The notes: generated from the sequence alone by a model not told the origin. A stretch of 41,690 nucleotides of DNA from Ignavibacteriae bacterium HGW-Ignavibacteriae-3 (GCA_002839795.1 PGYS01000010.1:1-41690); one strand, 5' to 3'. Numbered from the stretch's first letter, positions 7,292-16,011 are shown. Numbers and translations are program-made.

Positions 7292-9517
7292 TTATTTATT
7301 TTTTTTGAAAAACCTTACTGACAGAGTTGCAATAAAGTAAACCAGGACAAGCACACCCACTGCAAATATAGTATCACCAAAGGCGCGCATCCACCGCAGC
7401 GTGTCCATTAATGGGGTCTGTAAAAATTCCGCACTTCTTGCGTACCAGTAGCCGTATTGAACCGAAGCCCAGGTCTGCATCAATCCAACAGGAAGCAGGC
7501 TGAATGTTACCATTGCGAATAGCCCGAAATTAATTGACCAGAAAGAAAATTTGAGCGGCTTCTCGTTCCATTCAATATCCGGTCTGATGGCCCGTAATGT
7601 AAAAAGCATCAATCCGATTCCCAGCATACCGTAGACTCCAAACAATGCCGCGTGCCCGTGTACCGGAGTTGTATTTAATCCCTGCATGTAATAGAGCGCA
7701 ATGGGTGGATTAATCATAAATCCGAACAAACCGGCGCCGAGCATATTCCAGAATGCAACGGCAACAAAGTAGTATATAGGCCATTTGTATTTTAGCACCC
7801 ACTCTTTAGATTTTGAAATGCGGATATTATCCCATGCTTCATAACCTACAAATATCAAAGGAACAACTTCTAAAGCGCTGAATACCGAACCGAGCGCTAA
7901 AGCGATCATGGGTGTTCCGCTGAAATAAAGATGGTGCAAAGTCCCTATTATTCCGCCGGATAGAAATATTGTTGAAGCAAGAACAGTGGCCCGGGCCGTA
8001 GTCTTTAGGCTTATTAATTTCAACCGCGCGAATAAGAATGCTATTACTACGGTTGCGAAAACCTCAAAAAATCCTTCAACCCAAAGATGAACCACCCACC
8101 AGCGCCAGTATTCCGCTATGGCAAGATTTGTATGCTTGCCGTACATTAGAGCCGCGCCGTAAAAACCTGCGATAGCAACGGAAGAGATTAAAAATAAGGT
8201 AAGAATCTGTCTCTGATCATCTTTTCTCTTTAATGCAGGTTTTATTGCACGTACCATCAAAACTAGCCAGAGAAGCAGACCGATAAATAGAGCTGCCTGG
8301 AAAAATCTTCCAAGATCAATATATTCATATCCGCTGTGTCCGAATAAAAACCAGTCGCTGTCGGACATCTTATTCATAACACTTAGCCACTCACCGGCCA
8401 TTGATCCAAGTACAACAAAAAGAAGGGCCCCGAATAATACATTTACCCCCAGTCTCTGGAATTTAGGCTCCACGCCGCTGACTGCTGGCCCAATGTAAAG
8501 TCCGGATGCAAGCCAGGCCGTTGCAATCCAGAAAATACCCAGCTGATTATGCCATGTTCTTGTAATTGTATATGGCAGATATTCGCTTAAAGGAATGCCG
8601 TAAAATCCGTTTCCTTCAACTCCGTAGTGGGCAGTGATAACTCCCATAATAATTTGCAGCAGCAGCAGTCCCGATACAACCCAGAAATATTTTATCACAG
8701 CTTTTTGCGAGGGAGTTAATGTTGAACCTAAAAGAGGATCATCGGCCGGAACATCACCATACGGTTTTTCTTTTTCCTGTGAGCCGTAGTACCAGATCAT
8801 TCCCCCTATTCCTGCGAGGAGCATTATAATGCTTACCCCGGTCCAAACTATGGCGTCTCCAGTAGGGTGATTACCTATTAGTTCTTCGTGTGGCCAGTTG
8901 CCTGTGTAAGTCACTTCATCATTCGGCCGGTTTGTGCTCGCCGCCCAGCTGGTCCAGAAGAAAAATGCGCTCATCTTTCTCAACTTATCAGGATCGGTCA
9001 ATGAATTTTTTCTTATTGCGTATTCGTTTCTTCCATTTAAGAAGACATCGCTAAAATATTTTGTGTTGGATTCGATTGCCTGTGCCCGAACAGGATCAAG
9101 AGTAATTATCCCGGTTGATTTGTTGTAGCTGTTCTTCCTGAATAAAGTCTTAAGACGTGATTTTAAAGCTGCCTGTTCCTCTGTCGGCAGTTTTGAAAAC
9201 TCGGCTCCCGATTGTTTGGTTGACCAGGCATTTAATACGAACATCGACTCTCTATGAAGCCAATCCGCAGTCCAGTCCGGCGCCACATAGCTGCCGTGTC
9301 CCCAAACGGAACCCACTTCCATTCCTCCGAGGGCCTGCCAGATATTTTGCCCCTCTTCAATATCTGATTTTGTAAAAACTGTTGCTCCATCCGATGTGAC
9401 AATTCTATCAGGGATAGGAGGTGCTTCCTGATAAATTCTTATTCCTACCCATCCCAGAACTGCAAACGAAATTACAATTACAGCTGTAAACGCAATCCAG
9501 TATTTTTTCATAAACAT
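7292..9517 (-). CDS. norZ: Quinol-dependent nitric oxide reductase (qNor)
   Basis: This 741-residue heme-copper-oxidase superfamily protein reduces 2 NO to N2O using quinol. The length and N-terminal fused region (residues about 30-220, lacking a heme c CxxCH) identify the single-subunit qNor form rather than cytochrome-dependent NorBC. Expected metal ligands are visible: H323 (TWHNQLG), H477 with E481 and E485 (HLWVEGFFE), the H528-H529 pair (TLHHLYFSG), and H620/H622 (HGHAALFG) for the hemes. About 14 membrane segments are present. The start is ATG 9517, with an equally plausible ATG two codons later. It is the last gene of the ric operon, 56 bp after the cupin. Confidence 0.95.
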   Translation of the reverse strand: MFMKKYWIAFTAVIVISFAVLGWVGIRIYQEAPPIPDRIVTSDGATVFTKSDIEEGQNIWQALGGMEVGSVWGHGSYVAPDWTADWLHRESMFVLNAWSTKQSGAEFSKLPTEEQAALKSRLKTLFRKNSYNKSTGIITLDPVRAQAIESNTKYFSDVFLNGRNEYAIRKNSLTDPDKLRKMSAFFFWTSWAASTNRPNDEVTYTGNWPHEELIGNHPTGDAIVWTGVSIIMLLAGIGGMIWYYGSQEKEKPYGDVPADDPLLGSTLTPSQKAVIKYFWVVSGLLLLQIIMGVITAHYGVEGNGFYGIPLSEYLPYTITRTWHNQLGIFWIATAWLASGLYIGPAVSGVEPKFQRLGVNVLFGALLFVVLGSMAGEWLSVMNKMSDSDWFLFGHSGYEYIDLGRFFQAALFIGLLLWLVLMVRAIKPALKRKDDQRQILTLFLISSVAIAGFYGAALMYGKHTNLAIAEYWRWWVVHLWVEGFFEVFATVVIAFLFARLKLISLKTTARATVLASTIFLSGGIIGTLHHLYFSGTPMIALALGSVFSALEVVPLIFVGYEAWDNIRISKSKEWVLKYKWPIYYFVAVAFWNMLGAGLFGFMINPPIALYYMQGLNTTPVHGHAALFGVYGMLGIGLMLFTLRAIRPDIEWNEKPLKFSFWSINFGLFAMVTFSLLPVGLMQTWASVQYGYWYARSAEFLQTPLMDTLRWMRAFGDTIFAVGVLVLVYFIATLSVRFFKKNK

Positions 9518-9573
9518 ACCTTTACAAAGTTATTCGATTAATTCTTTATGTTATTTCTAAATTAAACAGATTG

Positions 9574-9909
9574 TTATTTTATCATAGTCAACAACATCTT
9601 CGATTTCCTAGTTGCTTTCAAACCATGGGGAATGTTAGGAGGCATTATAATTAATTCTCCGGCTTTAACATTGTAAGGATTCCCGCCAATTTTAATTTCC
9701 ATTTCTCCATCAACCATATAGACAACCGCCTCGTAAGGCGAGCTGTGTTCTGTCAAAGACTCATCCTTGTCAAACGCGAAGAGGGTAATATTCCCATTCG
9801 GCTTTTTGATTATCTGTTTGCTTACAACGGATCCGTCTTGATAATTAATTCCATTGATTAGTTCTTTGGGTGAATTTACATCCGCAGGTTCGTTAGTTAT
9901 GTGAGTCAT
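9574..9909 (-). CDS. Small cupin-domain protein
   Basis: The 111-residue single cupin barrel contains motif 1 (HSSPYEAVVYMVDGEME, about residues 55-71) and motif 2 (GELIIMPPNIPHG, about 83-95). Motif 1 has only H55 and E61 as obvious metal ligands; motif 2 has H94, so a metal site is possible but not certain. Small cupins of this type often bind small molecules, quench reactive species or act as sensors; no function is claimed. It lies between a DUF6448 gene and norZ with 38- and 56-bp gaps, so it is almost surely cotranscribed with NO-handling genes. Confidence 0.8.
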   Translation of the reverse strand: MTHITNEPADVNSPKELINGINYQDGSVVSKQIIKKPNGNITLFAFDKDESLTEHSSPYEAVVYMVDGEMEIKIGGNPYNVKAGELIIMPPNIPHGLKATRKSKMLLTMIK

Positions 9910-9947
9910 CTTAATATTCCTGTTTAAAAGTAAATTTTAACGATGTT

Positions 9948-10541
9948 TTAATGATTATGATGTTTTTTGTCCTGATTAATATTTCCGCTATAAAGTTCTT
10001 CAATAAAATGTATGAAGTGAACATAGGCTTCTACGTATTCTCTCCCGGCCTTTACATCATCCACGTTATAGTATGATTTCGATTGCAGTACACCAAATAA
10101 TTCATTTACCTTAGCGTGATATTTTTGGTCCAGATGCGTTAAGATATTTTTAACCGATTTTTGTTCTATGGCATTGTCGGCTTCTTCGATTCCCGCCTCA
10201 GGATGATATCCGGCAGGTTTAAGTCCGGTATATGGCTCGCCTTCACCCATTCTGTGAATCCTTACCACAGTTTCAAAGAAATACACATCCGCCAACTCTT
10301 TTGCCTCATTATTTAACTTTCGAACACTCATGACCTTTTCAAAGAGAGTTCTAATTTCCTGTTCATCTTTGGCCTGAACCCATATCAGAACATAATTAAT
10401 ATTCGCGGTTTCAAGCGCCTTTTGCGAGGCTTTTACAACGGGCCCAACCATAGAATCGCAATGTGCAGAAACCTTATAAGTAAAAACGAACATAAATAAT
10501 GCTAAGAACTGCATTATTCCAAATTTTGATTTGAAAAACAT
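9948..10541 (-). CDS. DUF6448 family exported protein
   Basis: The 197-residue protein has a signal peptide ending near SAHCDS, then a helical domain with LADVYFFETVVRIHR and GEGEPYTGLKPAG, matching DUF6448. The conserved block AHCDSMVGPVV directly follows the presumed cleavage site, so this His/Cys pair may become the mature N-terminus. The C-terminus is His-rich (KKHHNH). Function is unknown. I chose ATG 10541, which has AAGAGG just upstream; the longer frame back to 10652 would overlap the preceding gene by 71 bp and add a non-signal extension. Its place in an NO reductase operon suggests a periplasmic metal, heme or NO-related role, which is inference. Confidence 0.8.
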   Translation of the reverse strand: MFFKSKFGIMQFLALFMFVFTYKVSAHCDSMVGPVVKASQKALETANINYVLIWVQAKDEQEIRTLFEKVMSVRKLNNEAKELADVYFFETVVRIHRMGEGEPYTGLKPAGYHPEAGIEEADNAIEQKSVKNILTHLDQKYHAKVNELFGVLQSKSYYNVDDVKAGREYVEAYVHFIHFIEELYSGNINQDKKHHNH

Positions 10542-10581
10542 AATGCGCCTCTTAATTAATGATTTTGAACCAAACATTGTT

Positions 10582-11040
10582 CTAAAACTTTTCCCCCTTT
10601 GCTTCCCGAATATGACTGCCAACGGATCTAATCCGCCCCCAAATCGAAACAAAAAAAATAATTAAACCGATTACCTGACCTAAAGAAGAAAGGAGAGATA
10701 CCAGTTTAACTATCTCGTTAGGATTTGCAAATGAGGACCATACTTGAGATATGAACCGCACTCCGGTTGAAATTGTAAGAATGTAATAACAGACTAATAT
10801 AAGTTCCGGTTTATAGAGAGGATCATTTTTCTCGGGACGGGGAAAGAACCACAGAGCGACTCCCATAATCATCATCATTACGGAACCTAAAAGAATTATG
10901 TGCGTATGAGCTGAAACCAGATCGGGATGCGGCCACACATTAAAATAATTTCTGGCAACAAGCATGTAGAATCCTGATAAAACACCCGCTACGAGAAATA
11001 ATATGCTTGTTTTAATAAAGTATCTTACAGTAGAAAACAT
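10582..11040 (-). CDS. Small heme-copper-oxidase-subunit-I-like membrane protein
   Basis: The 152-residue protein has four hydrophobic helices (about 10-30, 43-65, 79-100 and 112-134). Helix 2 begins with HPDLVSAHTHIILLG, resembling the helix of cbb3/NorB-type subunit I that carries a heme ligand, but the protein is only about a third of a full subunit I and lacks the binuclear-centre helices. It could be a b-type heme protein, an assembly factor or an auxiliary subunit of the NO reductase encoded three genes downstream. It follows ric by 20 bp. The family is often annotated as short 'cbb3-type oxidase subunit I'; its function is not established. Confidence 0.7.
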   Translation of the reverse strand: MFSTVRYFIKTSILFLVAGVLSGFYMLVARNYFNVWPHPDLVSAHTHIILLGSVMMMIMGVALWFFPRPEKNDPLYKPELILVCYYILTISTGVRFISQVWSSFANPNEIVKLVSLLSSLGQVIGLIIFFVSIWGRIRSVGSHIREAKGEKF

Positions 11041-11060
11041 AAAAATCCTTTATCCCGGTA

Positions 11061-11819
11061 TTATCTTGTTTCGTTTACCAAAATATTTTCCAGTTCAATT
11101 GCTCGCGGAAATAAAATATTGTTTTCCAGATGAATATGTTTGTGAAGATCTTTTTCAAATTCATCAAGTTCTTTGTAAGTAGTCTGAAAAGTTGTGCAGG
11201 CATCCTGCGGAAGAGAGTAATTGTCGGTTAACGCTCTGATTTTTTCCATAGCGCTGCCGGCCGAAACATGTTCTGCCTCCATTTGTCTGATTGGATTTTT
11301 TATGGTTCCGTATCCGCCGCTTTTTGGTTTTTCGCTGAAGTTCTTTGTGTCAACCAGATATCGGATAAGAGGGAAAAGTATTTTTTCTTCTTTTGCCATG
11401 TGACTTATCATTTCATTGGCGACAAGTCTAAATTCTTTTTGAACTTCAGAAATGTATGAATATTTCTCCCCATGTGCATTAAAAACTTTTTCCAGATGAG
11501 TGGCGATATTAGGAATTGCATTCTTCACATAGGTGTGATGATTATTGACAATATACTGAGCCAGAAAATTCAGATCCCATTCTGAATAGCGCTGGTTATC
11601 GGATGAAATGGATTGATTTACTTTGTTGAGTTCTTCAAGAAATTTTTCATTTGAAATCTGTTTTTCTTCCAAAGCCTCCCGAAGAGGCCGGTTTCCGTTG
11701 CAGCAGAAATCTATTCCGAGTTTTTCAAATAGTTCTGAAGCGTGAAAATTCTGAGTTACAAGGTCTTTCACTTTTACTTTTGAGAAATCATCAACTGAAT
11801 TAAATGATTTAGGCTTCAT
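11061..11819 (-). CDS. ric: Iron-sulfur cluster repair di-iron protein (RIC/ScdA/YtfE)
   Basis: The 252-residue protein has an N-terminal ScdA_N (DUF542) domain with the paired cysteines in LGIDFCCNG (residues about 32-40). A hemerythrin-like four-helix domain follows, with His/Glu ligands in NNHHTYV, ISHMAKEEKILFP, EAEHVSAG and KHIHLENNILFP. Members repair Fe-S clusters damaged by NO or oxidative stress and are hallmark NO-response genes. The ATG at 11819 is supported by AAGGAGAG 6-8 bases upstream. A longer in-frame extension to 11948 would run through the promoter and is rejected. It is the first gene of the five-gene operon ending in norZ. Confidence 0.92.
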   Translation of the reverse strand: MKPKSFNSVDDFSKVKVKDLVTQNFHASELFEKLGIDFCCNGNRPLREALEEKQISNEKFLEELNKVNQSISSDNQRYSEWDLNFLAQYIVNNHHTYVKNAIPNIATHLEKVFNAHGEKYSYISEVQKEFRLVANEMISHMAKEEKILFPLIRYLVDTKNFSEKPKSGGYGTIKNPIRQMEAEHVSAGSAMEKIRALTDNYSLPQDACTTFQTTYKELDEFEKDLHKHIHLENNILFPRAIELENILVNETR

Positions 11820-11901
11820 TTCTTCTCTCCTTAATTGAAAATGATAATGTTTATTTGTCATAGAAAAATTTATTTGCGAAACAATCAAAAATACAATAAA
11901 A

Positions 11902-11956
11902 GAATTTTTTGTCTGATTAAAAGTAGGGATATTCGGACGTTGTGTCAAGTTAAATT
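11902..11956 (-). promoter_or_regulatory. Promoter and shared element of the ric-norZ operon
   Basis: Read on the minus strand, a TTGACA -35 (11943-11948) is followed after exactly 17 bp by TACTTT (11920-11925). The 16-bp element ATCAGA-C-AAAAAATTC (11902-11917) comes next, overlapping the expected transcription start. The block AATTTAACTTGACACA (11941-11956) is identical to one in the nar promoter. The remaining sequence up to 12155 shows nothing further that I recognise. Confidence 0.7.
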
Positions 11957-12155
11957 TTTTATATGTCTCATTATCTGATTTAATGCCATTCTGGACAAAA
12001 AACAGGTTTATTTGCAGTTTAAGCTGTGGTATGTCAGAGAGTTTCCGGATTTTAATAAGAAAGACTCTATGAGGCGGGGAATTTCGAGTCTAGAATTCCA
12101 AATAGTTTGAATCTGGAGTAAGTCGGTACAAATACAAGTAATTTGTTATCTCCGG

Positions 12156-12806
12156 CTAAATCAATTTATCGAAATCGGCCTCGGAAAATAAGTGCATCGC
12201 TTGAAGAAACAAAATATTGTCTTCCCTGTGGATATGCAACCGCAGCGTTTCAACTACTGCGATGCCTTGATCGAAAGCGCTTTCAAATGTGATCTCCTTT
12301 GATTTAGGATCCGAGAGCCGCGATCCTAATCCCAGAAAATTAAAAACCAATGCAACGGCTTGTGCAATTTTAATATGCTCATCTTCCATTAAATCTATTG
12401 CTGTTGAAAGTTTTTCCCCTTTACTGTGTTCGCCGCTCTCCATCAGTCTTTCATTTAAAATCGGAAATAGAATTTTTTCTTCTTTGTTGTGATGCTCCAC
12501 AATGTGTTCGTCATAAAACTCAAAAAAATTTCTTAAACGCTCATCAATTTCTTTATTGAAAATCCAGTTGTTTGTGCGCCAGGCAATTAATGCGTTTTCA
12601 AATTCATTAAGCACCATTGATAATTGGCTGTGTTCATTAATTAATTTTTTCAGGAAGGGATGCATGTTCTCGAATGGAATTTTTTCAAGGGTCTGAGGGG
12701 AATAGGGGTCCGGAGGACTCATTGGGGAGAGTTCTTCTTCTTTACTTTTCTCGGCAGATCTTTTTAGTGGACCATCCGGAAATCGGTTCTGGTTTGAACT
12801 ATTCAT
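12156..12806 (-). CDS. Hemerythrin-like di-iron protein
   Basis: The 216-residue protein has a hydrophilic, Pro/Ser-rich N-terminus (about 45 residues) followed by a hemerythrin-type four-helix bundle. Likely iron ligands lie in NEHSQL, VEHHNKEEKILFP, MEDEHIK and LRLHIHREDNILF. Hemerythrins bind O2 or NO at a di-iron centre; this one lacks the ScdA_N domain of the neighbouring RIC protein. It is the last gene of the nar operon. ATG 12806, 10 bp after the narK2 stop, is preferred over ATG 12839, which would overlap narK2 by 23 bp. The operon position suggests protection of the nitrate-reduction machinery from NO, which is inference. Confidence 0.82.
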   Translation of the reverse strand: MNSSNQNRFPDGPLKRSAEKSKEEELSPMSPPDPYSPQTLEKIPFENMHPFLKKLINEHSQLSMVLNEFENALIAWRTNNWIFNKEIDERLRNFFEFYDEHIVEHHNKEEKILFPILNERLMESGEHSKGEKLSTAIDLMEDEHIKIAQAVALVFNFLGLGSRLSDPKSKEITFESAFDQGIAVVETLRLHIHREDNILFLQAMHLFSEADFDKLI

Positions 12807-12816
12807 TTTTTCTTCT

Positions 12817-14421
12817 TTAAGGTTTAGAAATTTCCGCATTCTTGCGTGTGTAGCAATACCAATTTAAGAAAAGACAGATGGCGTAGTAAAAGGCAAACCC
12901 ATAAAGAGCATATTCCGGCGTACCGTTTTCAATCTGCTGACCGAATACTTTTGGTATGATGAATGCCCCGTAAGCGGCTATTGCCGAAGTCCATCCAAGA
13001 ACCGGTCCGGCCTGCTCCTTATTAAAAATATAAGGGATGCTTCTGAATGTCGAGCCATTGCCGATACCGGTAGCCAGAAATAATACCATAAAACATAAAA
13101 AGAATGGAAGCCAATAATCCTCGGGCGTGGCGCTGTTTTTTGCCAGGATAATAAAATAAGCGACCATCAGTGCAGCAATTATCTGAGATATCGTACTATA
13201 GGCAGTTATTTTTGATCCGCTATTGACCTTATCGGACAACCAACCGCCAACGGGGCGAATCAAAGCACCTATCATTGGGCCGATAAAAACCCACATTAAA
13301 AAATCCGGTGCATTAGGATTAACATAAGCTGGATTACTTTTGTTGCTGTATACAAAAATGTCCTGGCAAAGTTTTGGGAATGCCGCTGAAAATCCAATGA
13401 AAGAACCGAAAGTCATAGTGTAAATCACCGTCATTACCCAATTATGTTTATTATTAAAAATTGCGAACTGTTTTACTAAATTATCTTTTATCTCTCCCGG
13501 AGTGGCATATTTCATCAGGGCAAGCGTTATTAAAACCACAATCGGAAGGACAAACCACATGTTTAATTTTATGCCGACTAACAAAACTGAGCCGGCGGCA
13601 GTTGCGATCAAACCAAGCGATATCAGATAGAATGTTTTTGCAATACCCTGGTATGTATTGGGAAGAGCCGGAGTGCCTGTAATTAAATTATTCATACCCC
13701 GGAAAGCGGCTGCAGATGAAATAATTAAAAACGGAACCCAGATCCAACCCGCGTTTTGAACACCGGCTAAACTAATCCCAGTAACTTGTAGCCCGGAATT
13801 ATCTACAGCAGAGAAAAGAAAAAATCCCATAATCCATGGAATTGCTTTTTGCATTATTCCGACACCAAGATTTCCGATTCCCGCATTAAGTCCAAGTGAG
13901 GATCCTTGTACTTTCTTAGGGAAAAAATAACTGATATTGCTCATTGAAGAAGCAAAATTTCCGCCCCCGATACCGGAGAATGCCGCGAAGACCGCAAAAG
14001 TAATATAGGAGGTGTTAATATTTTGCAGGGCTAAAGCAACTCCTATAACTGGTACAAGTAATAATACCGTGGTAACAAAGATTACATTTCTTCCGCCGCC
14101 AAGTGAGATTAAGAATGAATTGGGTATGCGCAAAGTAGCGCCCGCCAATCCGGCTATTGCCGGGAGCGTATAATATAAACTGTTTATTTCCTTTAATTTA
14201 TTTGTTACTTCGGCGGGGCTCATTGAATCTGTGATCATTCCGAAATTGTAGCCAAATTCTTTAAGCTTGGTTGCAATAATGCTCCACATCATCCAAACTG
14301 CGAAGGCGAGCAATAATGCCGGAATTGAAATCAGTAAGTTTTTAACGGCAATTTTTTTACCGCCAGTATTCCAGAATTTCTCGTCTTCAACTCTCCAGTC
14401 ATCAATATTAATTTTAGTCAT
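12817..14421 (-). CDS. narK2: NarK2-type nitrate/nitrite transporter (MFS, NNP family)
   Basis: The 534-residue protein has about 12 membrane helices. The NNP signatures are visible: LNAGIGNLGVG in helix 5, and conserved arginines in ATLRIPNSF (helix 2) and ALIRPVGGWLSDK (helix 8), which in NarK grip the nitrate or nitrite anion. The N-terminal DDWRVEDEKFW segment is typical of the NarK2/NarU-like branch. It follows narK1 by 26 bp. Two differently typed NarK proteins in one operon usually split the work between nitrate/proton symport and nitrate/nitrite exchange; which does which here cannot be decided. Confidence 0.9.
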   Translation of the reverse strand: MTKINIDDWRVEDEKFWNTGGKKIAVKNLLISIPALLLAFAVWMMWSIIATKLKEFGYNFGMITDSMSPAEVTNKLKEINSLYYTLPAIAGLAGATLRIPNSFLISLGGGRNVIFVTTVLLLVPVIGVALALQNINTSYITFAVFAAFSGIGGGNFASSMSNISYFFPKKVQGSSLGLNAGIGNLGVGIMQKAIPWIMGFFLFSAVDNSGLQVTGISLAGVQNAGWIWVPFLIISSAAAFRGMNNLITGTPALPNTYQGIAKTFYLISLGLIATAAGSVLLVGIKLNMWFVLPIVVLITLALMKYATPGEIKDNLVKQFAIFNNKHNWVMTVIYTMTFGSFIGFSAAFPKLCQDIFVYSNKSNPAYVNPNAPDFLMWVFIGPMIGALIRPVGGWLSDKVNSGSKITAYSTISQIIAALMVAYFIILAKNSATPEDYWLPFFLCFMVLFLATGIGNGSTFRSIPYIFNKEQAGPVLGWTSAIAAYGAFIIPKVFGQQIENGTPEYALYGFAFYYAICLFLNWYCYTRKNAEISKP

Positions 14422-14447
14422 TAAACTTCCCTGTGGGCCTTAATTAT

Positions 14448-15953
14448 TTATTTATGGTGCTTAGGTTTCATATCAATATGTTCCAATGCTTCAGGAACCT
14501 CGGCTTCCATGAGTTTTTTGGTTGAAAGATGAAGCCAAACTAAACACACGGCTGATAGAATGAGCATAAACATCCAGCAGCTGGTCCAAAGCCCGGTACT
14601 TTCGAGTAAATACCCAAAAATTATCGGACCGAAGAATCCGCCGAGTCCTCCAAGCACACCGACCATCCCTCCGACTACGCCAACCTCATCAGGAAAGTGA
14701 TCGGGAATTAATTTATAAACTCCTGCTTTCCCAATTCCCCAAATAGATCCAATGAGAATTACAAGCACAGCAAATATCCAGACATTAGCCTGAAAATGAA
14801 TTTTTGTAATTCCTTTTGCTAACAATTCTTTCTTCTCGACTCTATCGCCAATTTTAACGACCGGTTCCTGCCAGACAGCCTTAGTAGGAAGAACCAGCAA
14901 TTGATCATCCAATATTTCGCTTTTTGTCGTTTTTTTAATTACCGGGTAATGAATATTATTTACTACAATTAATGTATCCGTAACCGAAGTAACAGTGCCT
15001 GCTTTTTTATTCATTATTCCGCTTCCGGGCGAATAAATATCCATCCGGGGAATTGTCAGCATTAAACTTATTACAACCGAAGAGGCAAGAACGATAAACA
15101 TAACTTTTCTTGCGCCAAATTTGTCTGACATCCAGCCGCCGAGCGCCCGGATAACACCGGAAGGAAAACTAAAAAGTGAAGCGAAAATTCCTGCGGTTAT
15201 GAGCGGCAAATAATACACATTTACAAAATACGGGACAAGCCATTGTGAGAAAGCAACAAAGCATCCAAAGACCAGGAAATAAAATAATCCGAAACGCCAA
15301 ACTCTAACATCCTTTAATGGCTGCAGCAATTGTTTGATAGTTTTATTTGAGCTGGCAGGTTTTTTGTTTTCTGTGAAGATTAAAAATATTATCGCCATTA
15401 AAACAAGTGCCGCTGAATAGATGACAGGAAGAGTTCTCCAATTTTCAAGATTTGCGCCGTTGTTAGTTAAATATTTTAAAATCGACGGCGCCAGTAAAGT
15501 TGTAAGCGCAGCGCCGGCATTGCCTGCTCCAAAAATTCCCAGCGCTCTCCCTTGCCAGTTTCTTGGGTACCAAACCGAAGTGTAAGCAATTCCTATGGCA
15601 AAACTTATTCCTGTTAGACCAAAACCAAAGCTGGCAATGGCAAACCAAAAAAAACTATTTGCGTATGAAAGTAAATACATCGGAATTGCAGAAAATAAAA
15701 GTAAACCTCCGAAAATTATTCTACCGCCATATTTGTCAGTTAATATTCCCGCAGGCAATCTGAATATTGAACCGGCCAGGACAGGAATTCCCAGCAACCA
15801 CCCGATTTCTATCGGGCCCCATTTAAAAACCTGATTATCAACTAAAAAAGTAACAAGAACACCATTCAGCATCCATGCGGCAAAACAAATCGTGAATGCA
15901 AGTGTATTGAAGAACAGCATTTTGTGAGCTTTGTTGTTAACTGTTTTTTCCAT
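14448..15953 (-). CDS. narK1: NarK1-type nitrate/nitrite transporter with an inserted soluble segment
   Basis: The 501-residue NNP-family transporter has the nitrate signature FGAGNAGAAL (141-150), a second Gly-rich signature GVVGGMVGVLGGLGG (425-439) and substrate arginines R65 and R269. Between helix 8 and helix 9 there is an insertion of about 85 residues (304-388), predicted beta-rich. Its segment VVKIGDRVEKKELLAKG (365-381) resembles a biotinyl/lipoyl-like (barrel-sandwich) fold without a lysine in the usual exposed MKM context. Most NarK proteins have only a short loop here. It is the first transporter after narI, 58 bp away. The membrane core appears intact. Confidence 0.9.
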   Translation of the reverse strand: MEKTVNNKAHKMLFFNTLAFTICFAAWMLNGVLVTFLVDNQVFKWGPIEIGWLLGIPVLAGSIFRLPAGILTDKYGGRIIFGGLLLFSAIPMYLLSYANSFFWFAIASFGFGLTGISFAIGIAYTSVWYPRNWQGRALGIFGAGNAGAALTTLLAPSILKYLTNNGANLENWRTLPVIYSAALVLMAIIFLIFTENKKPASSNKTIKQLLQPLKDVRVWRFGLFYFLVFGCFVAFSQWLVPYFVNVYYLPLITAGIFASLFSFPSGVIRALGGWMSDKFGARKVMFIVLASSVVISLMLTIPRMDIYSPGSGIMNKKAGTVTSVTDTLIVVNNIHYPVIKKTTKSEILDDQLLVLPTKAVWQEPVVKIGDRVEKKELLAKGITKIHFQANVWIFAVLVILIGSIWGIGKAGVYKLIPDHFPDEVGVVGGMVGVLGGLGGFFGPIIFGYLLESTGLWTSCWMFMLILSAVCLVWLHLSTKKLMEAEVPEALEHIDMKPKHHK

Positions 15954-16011
15954 TCAATCACTGATGTGTATTATTAAATCTGTTTTATTAATTAACAGCC
16001 AAATCTGAAAA

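Noticed and set aside
10542-10652. N-terminal extension of the DUF6448 frame
   Set aside because: It overlaps the upstream gene by 71 bp and puts about 40 charged residues before the signal peptide. ATG 10541 with AAGAGG fits better.
11820-11948. N-terminal extension of the ric reading frame by 43 codons
   Set aside because: The extension crosses the -10, the conserved 16-bp element and the expected transcription start. A good ribosome site (AAGGAGAG) precedes ATG 11819, where the ScdA_N domain begins.
12807-12839. Upstream ATG for the hemerythrin-like gene
   Set aside because: It would overlap narK2 by 23 bp without a ribosome site. ATG 12806 lies just after the narK2 stop and fits the operon spacing.
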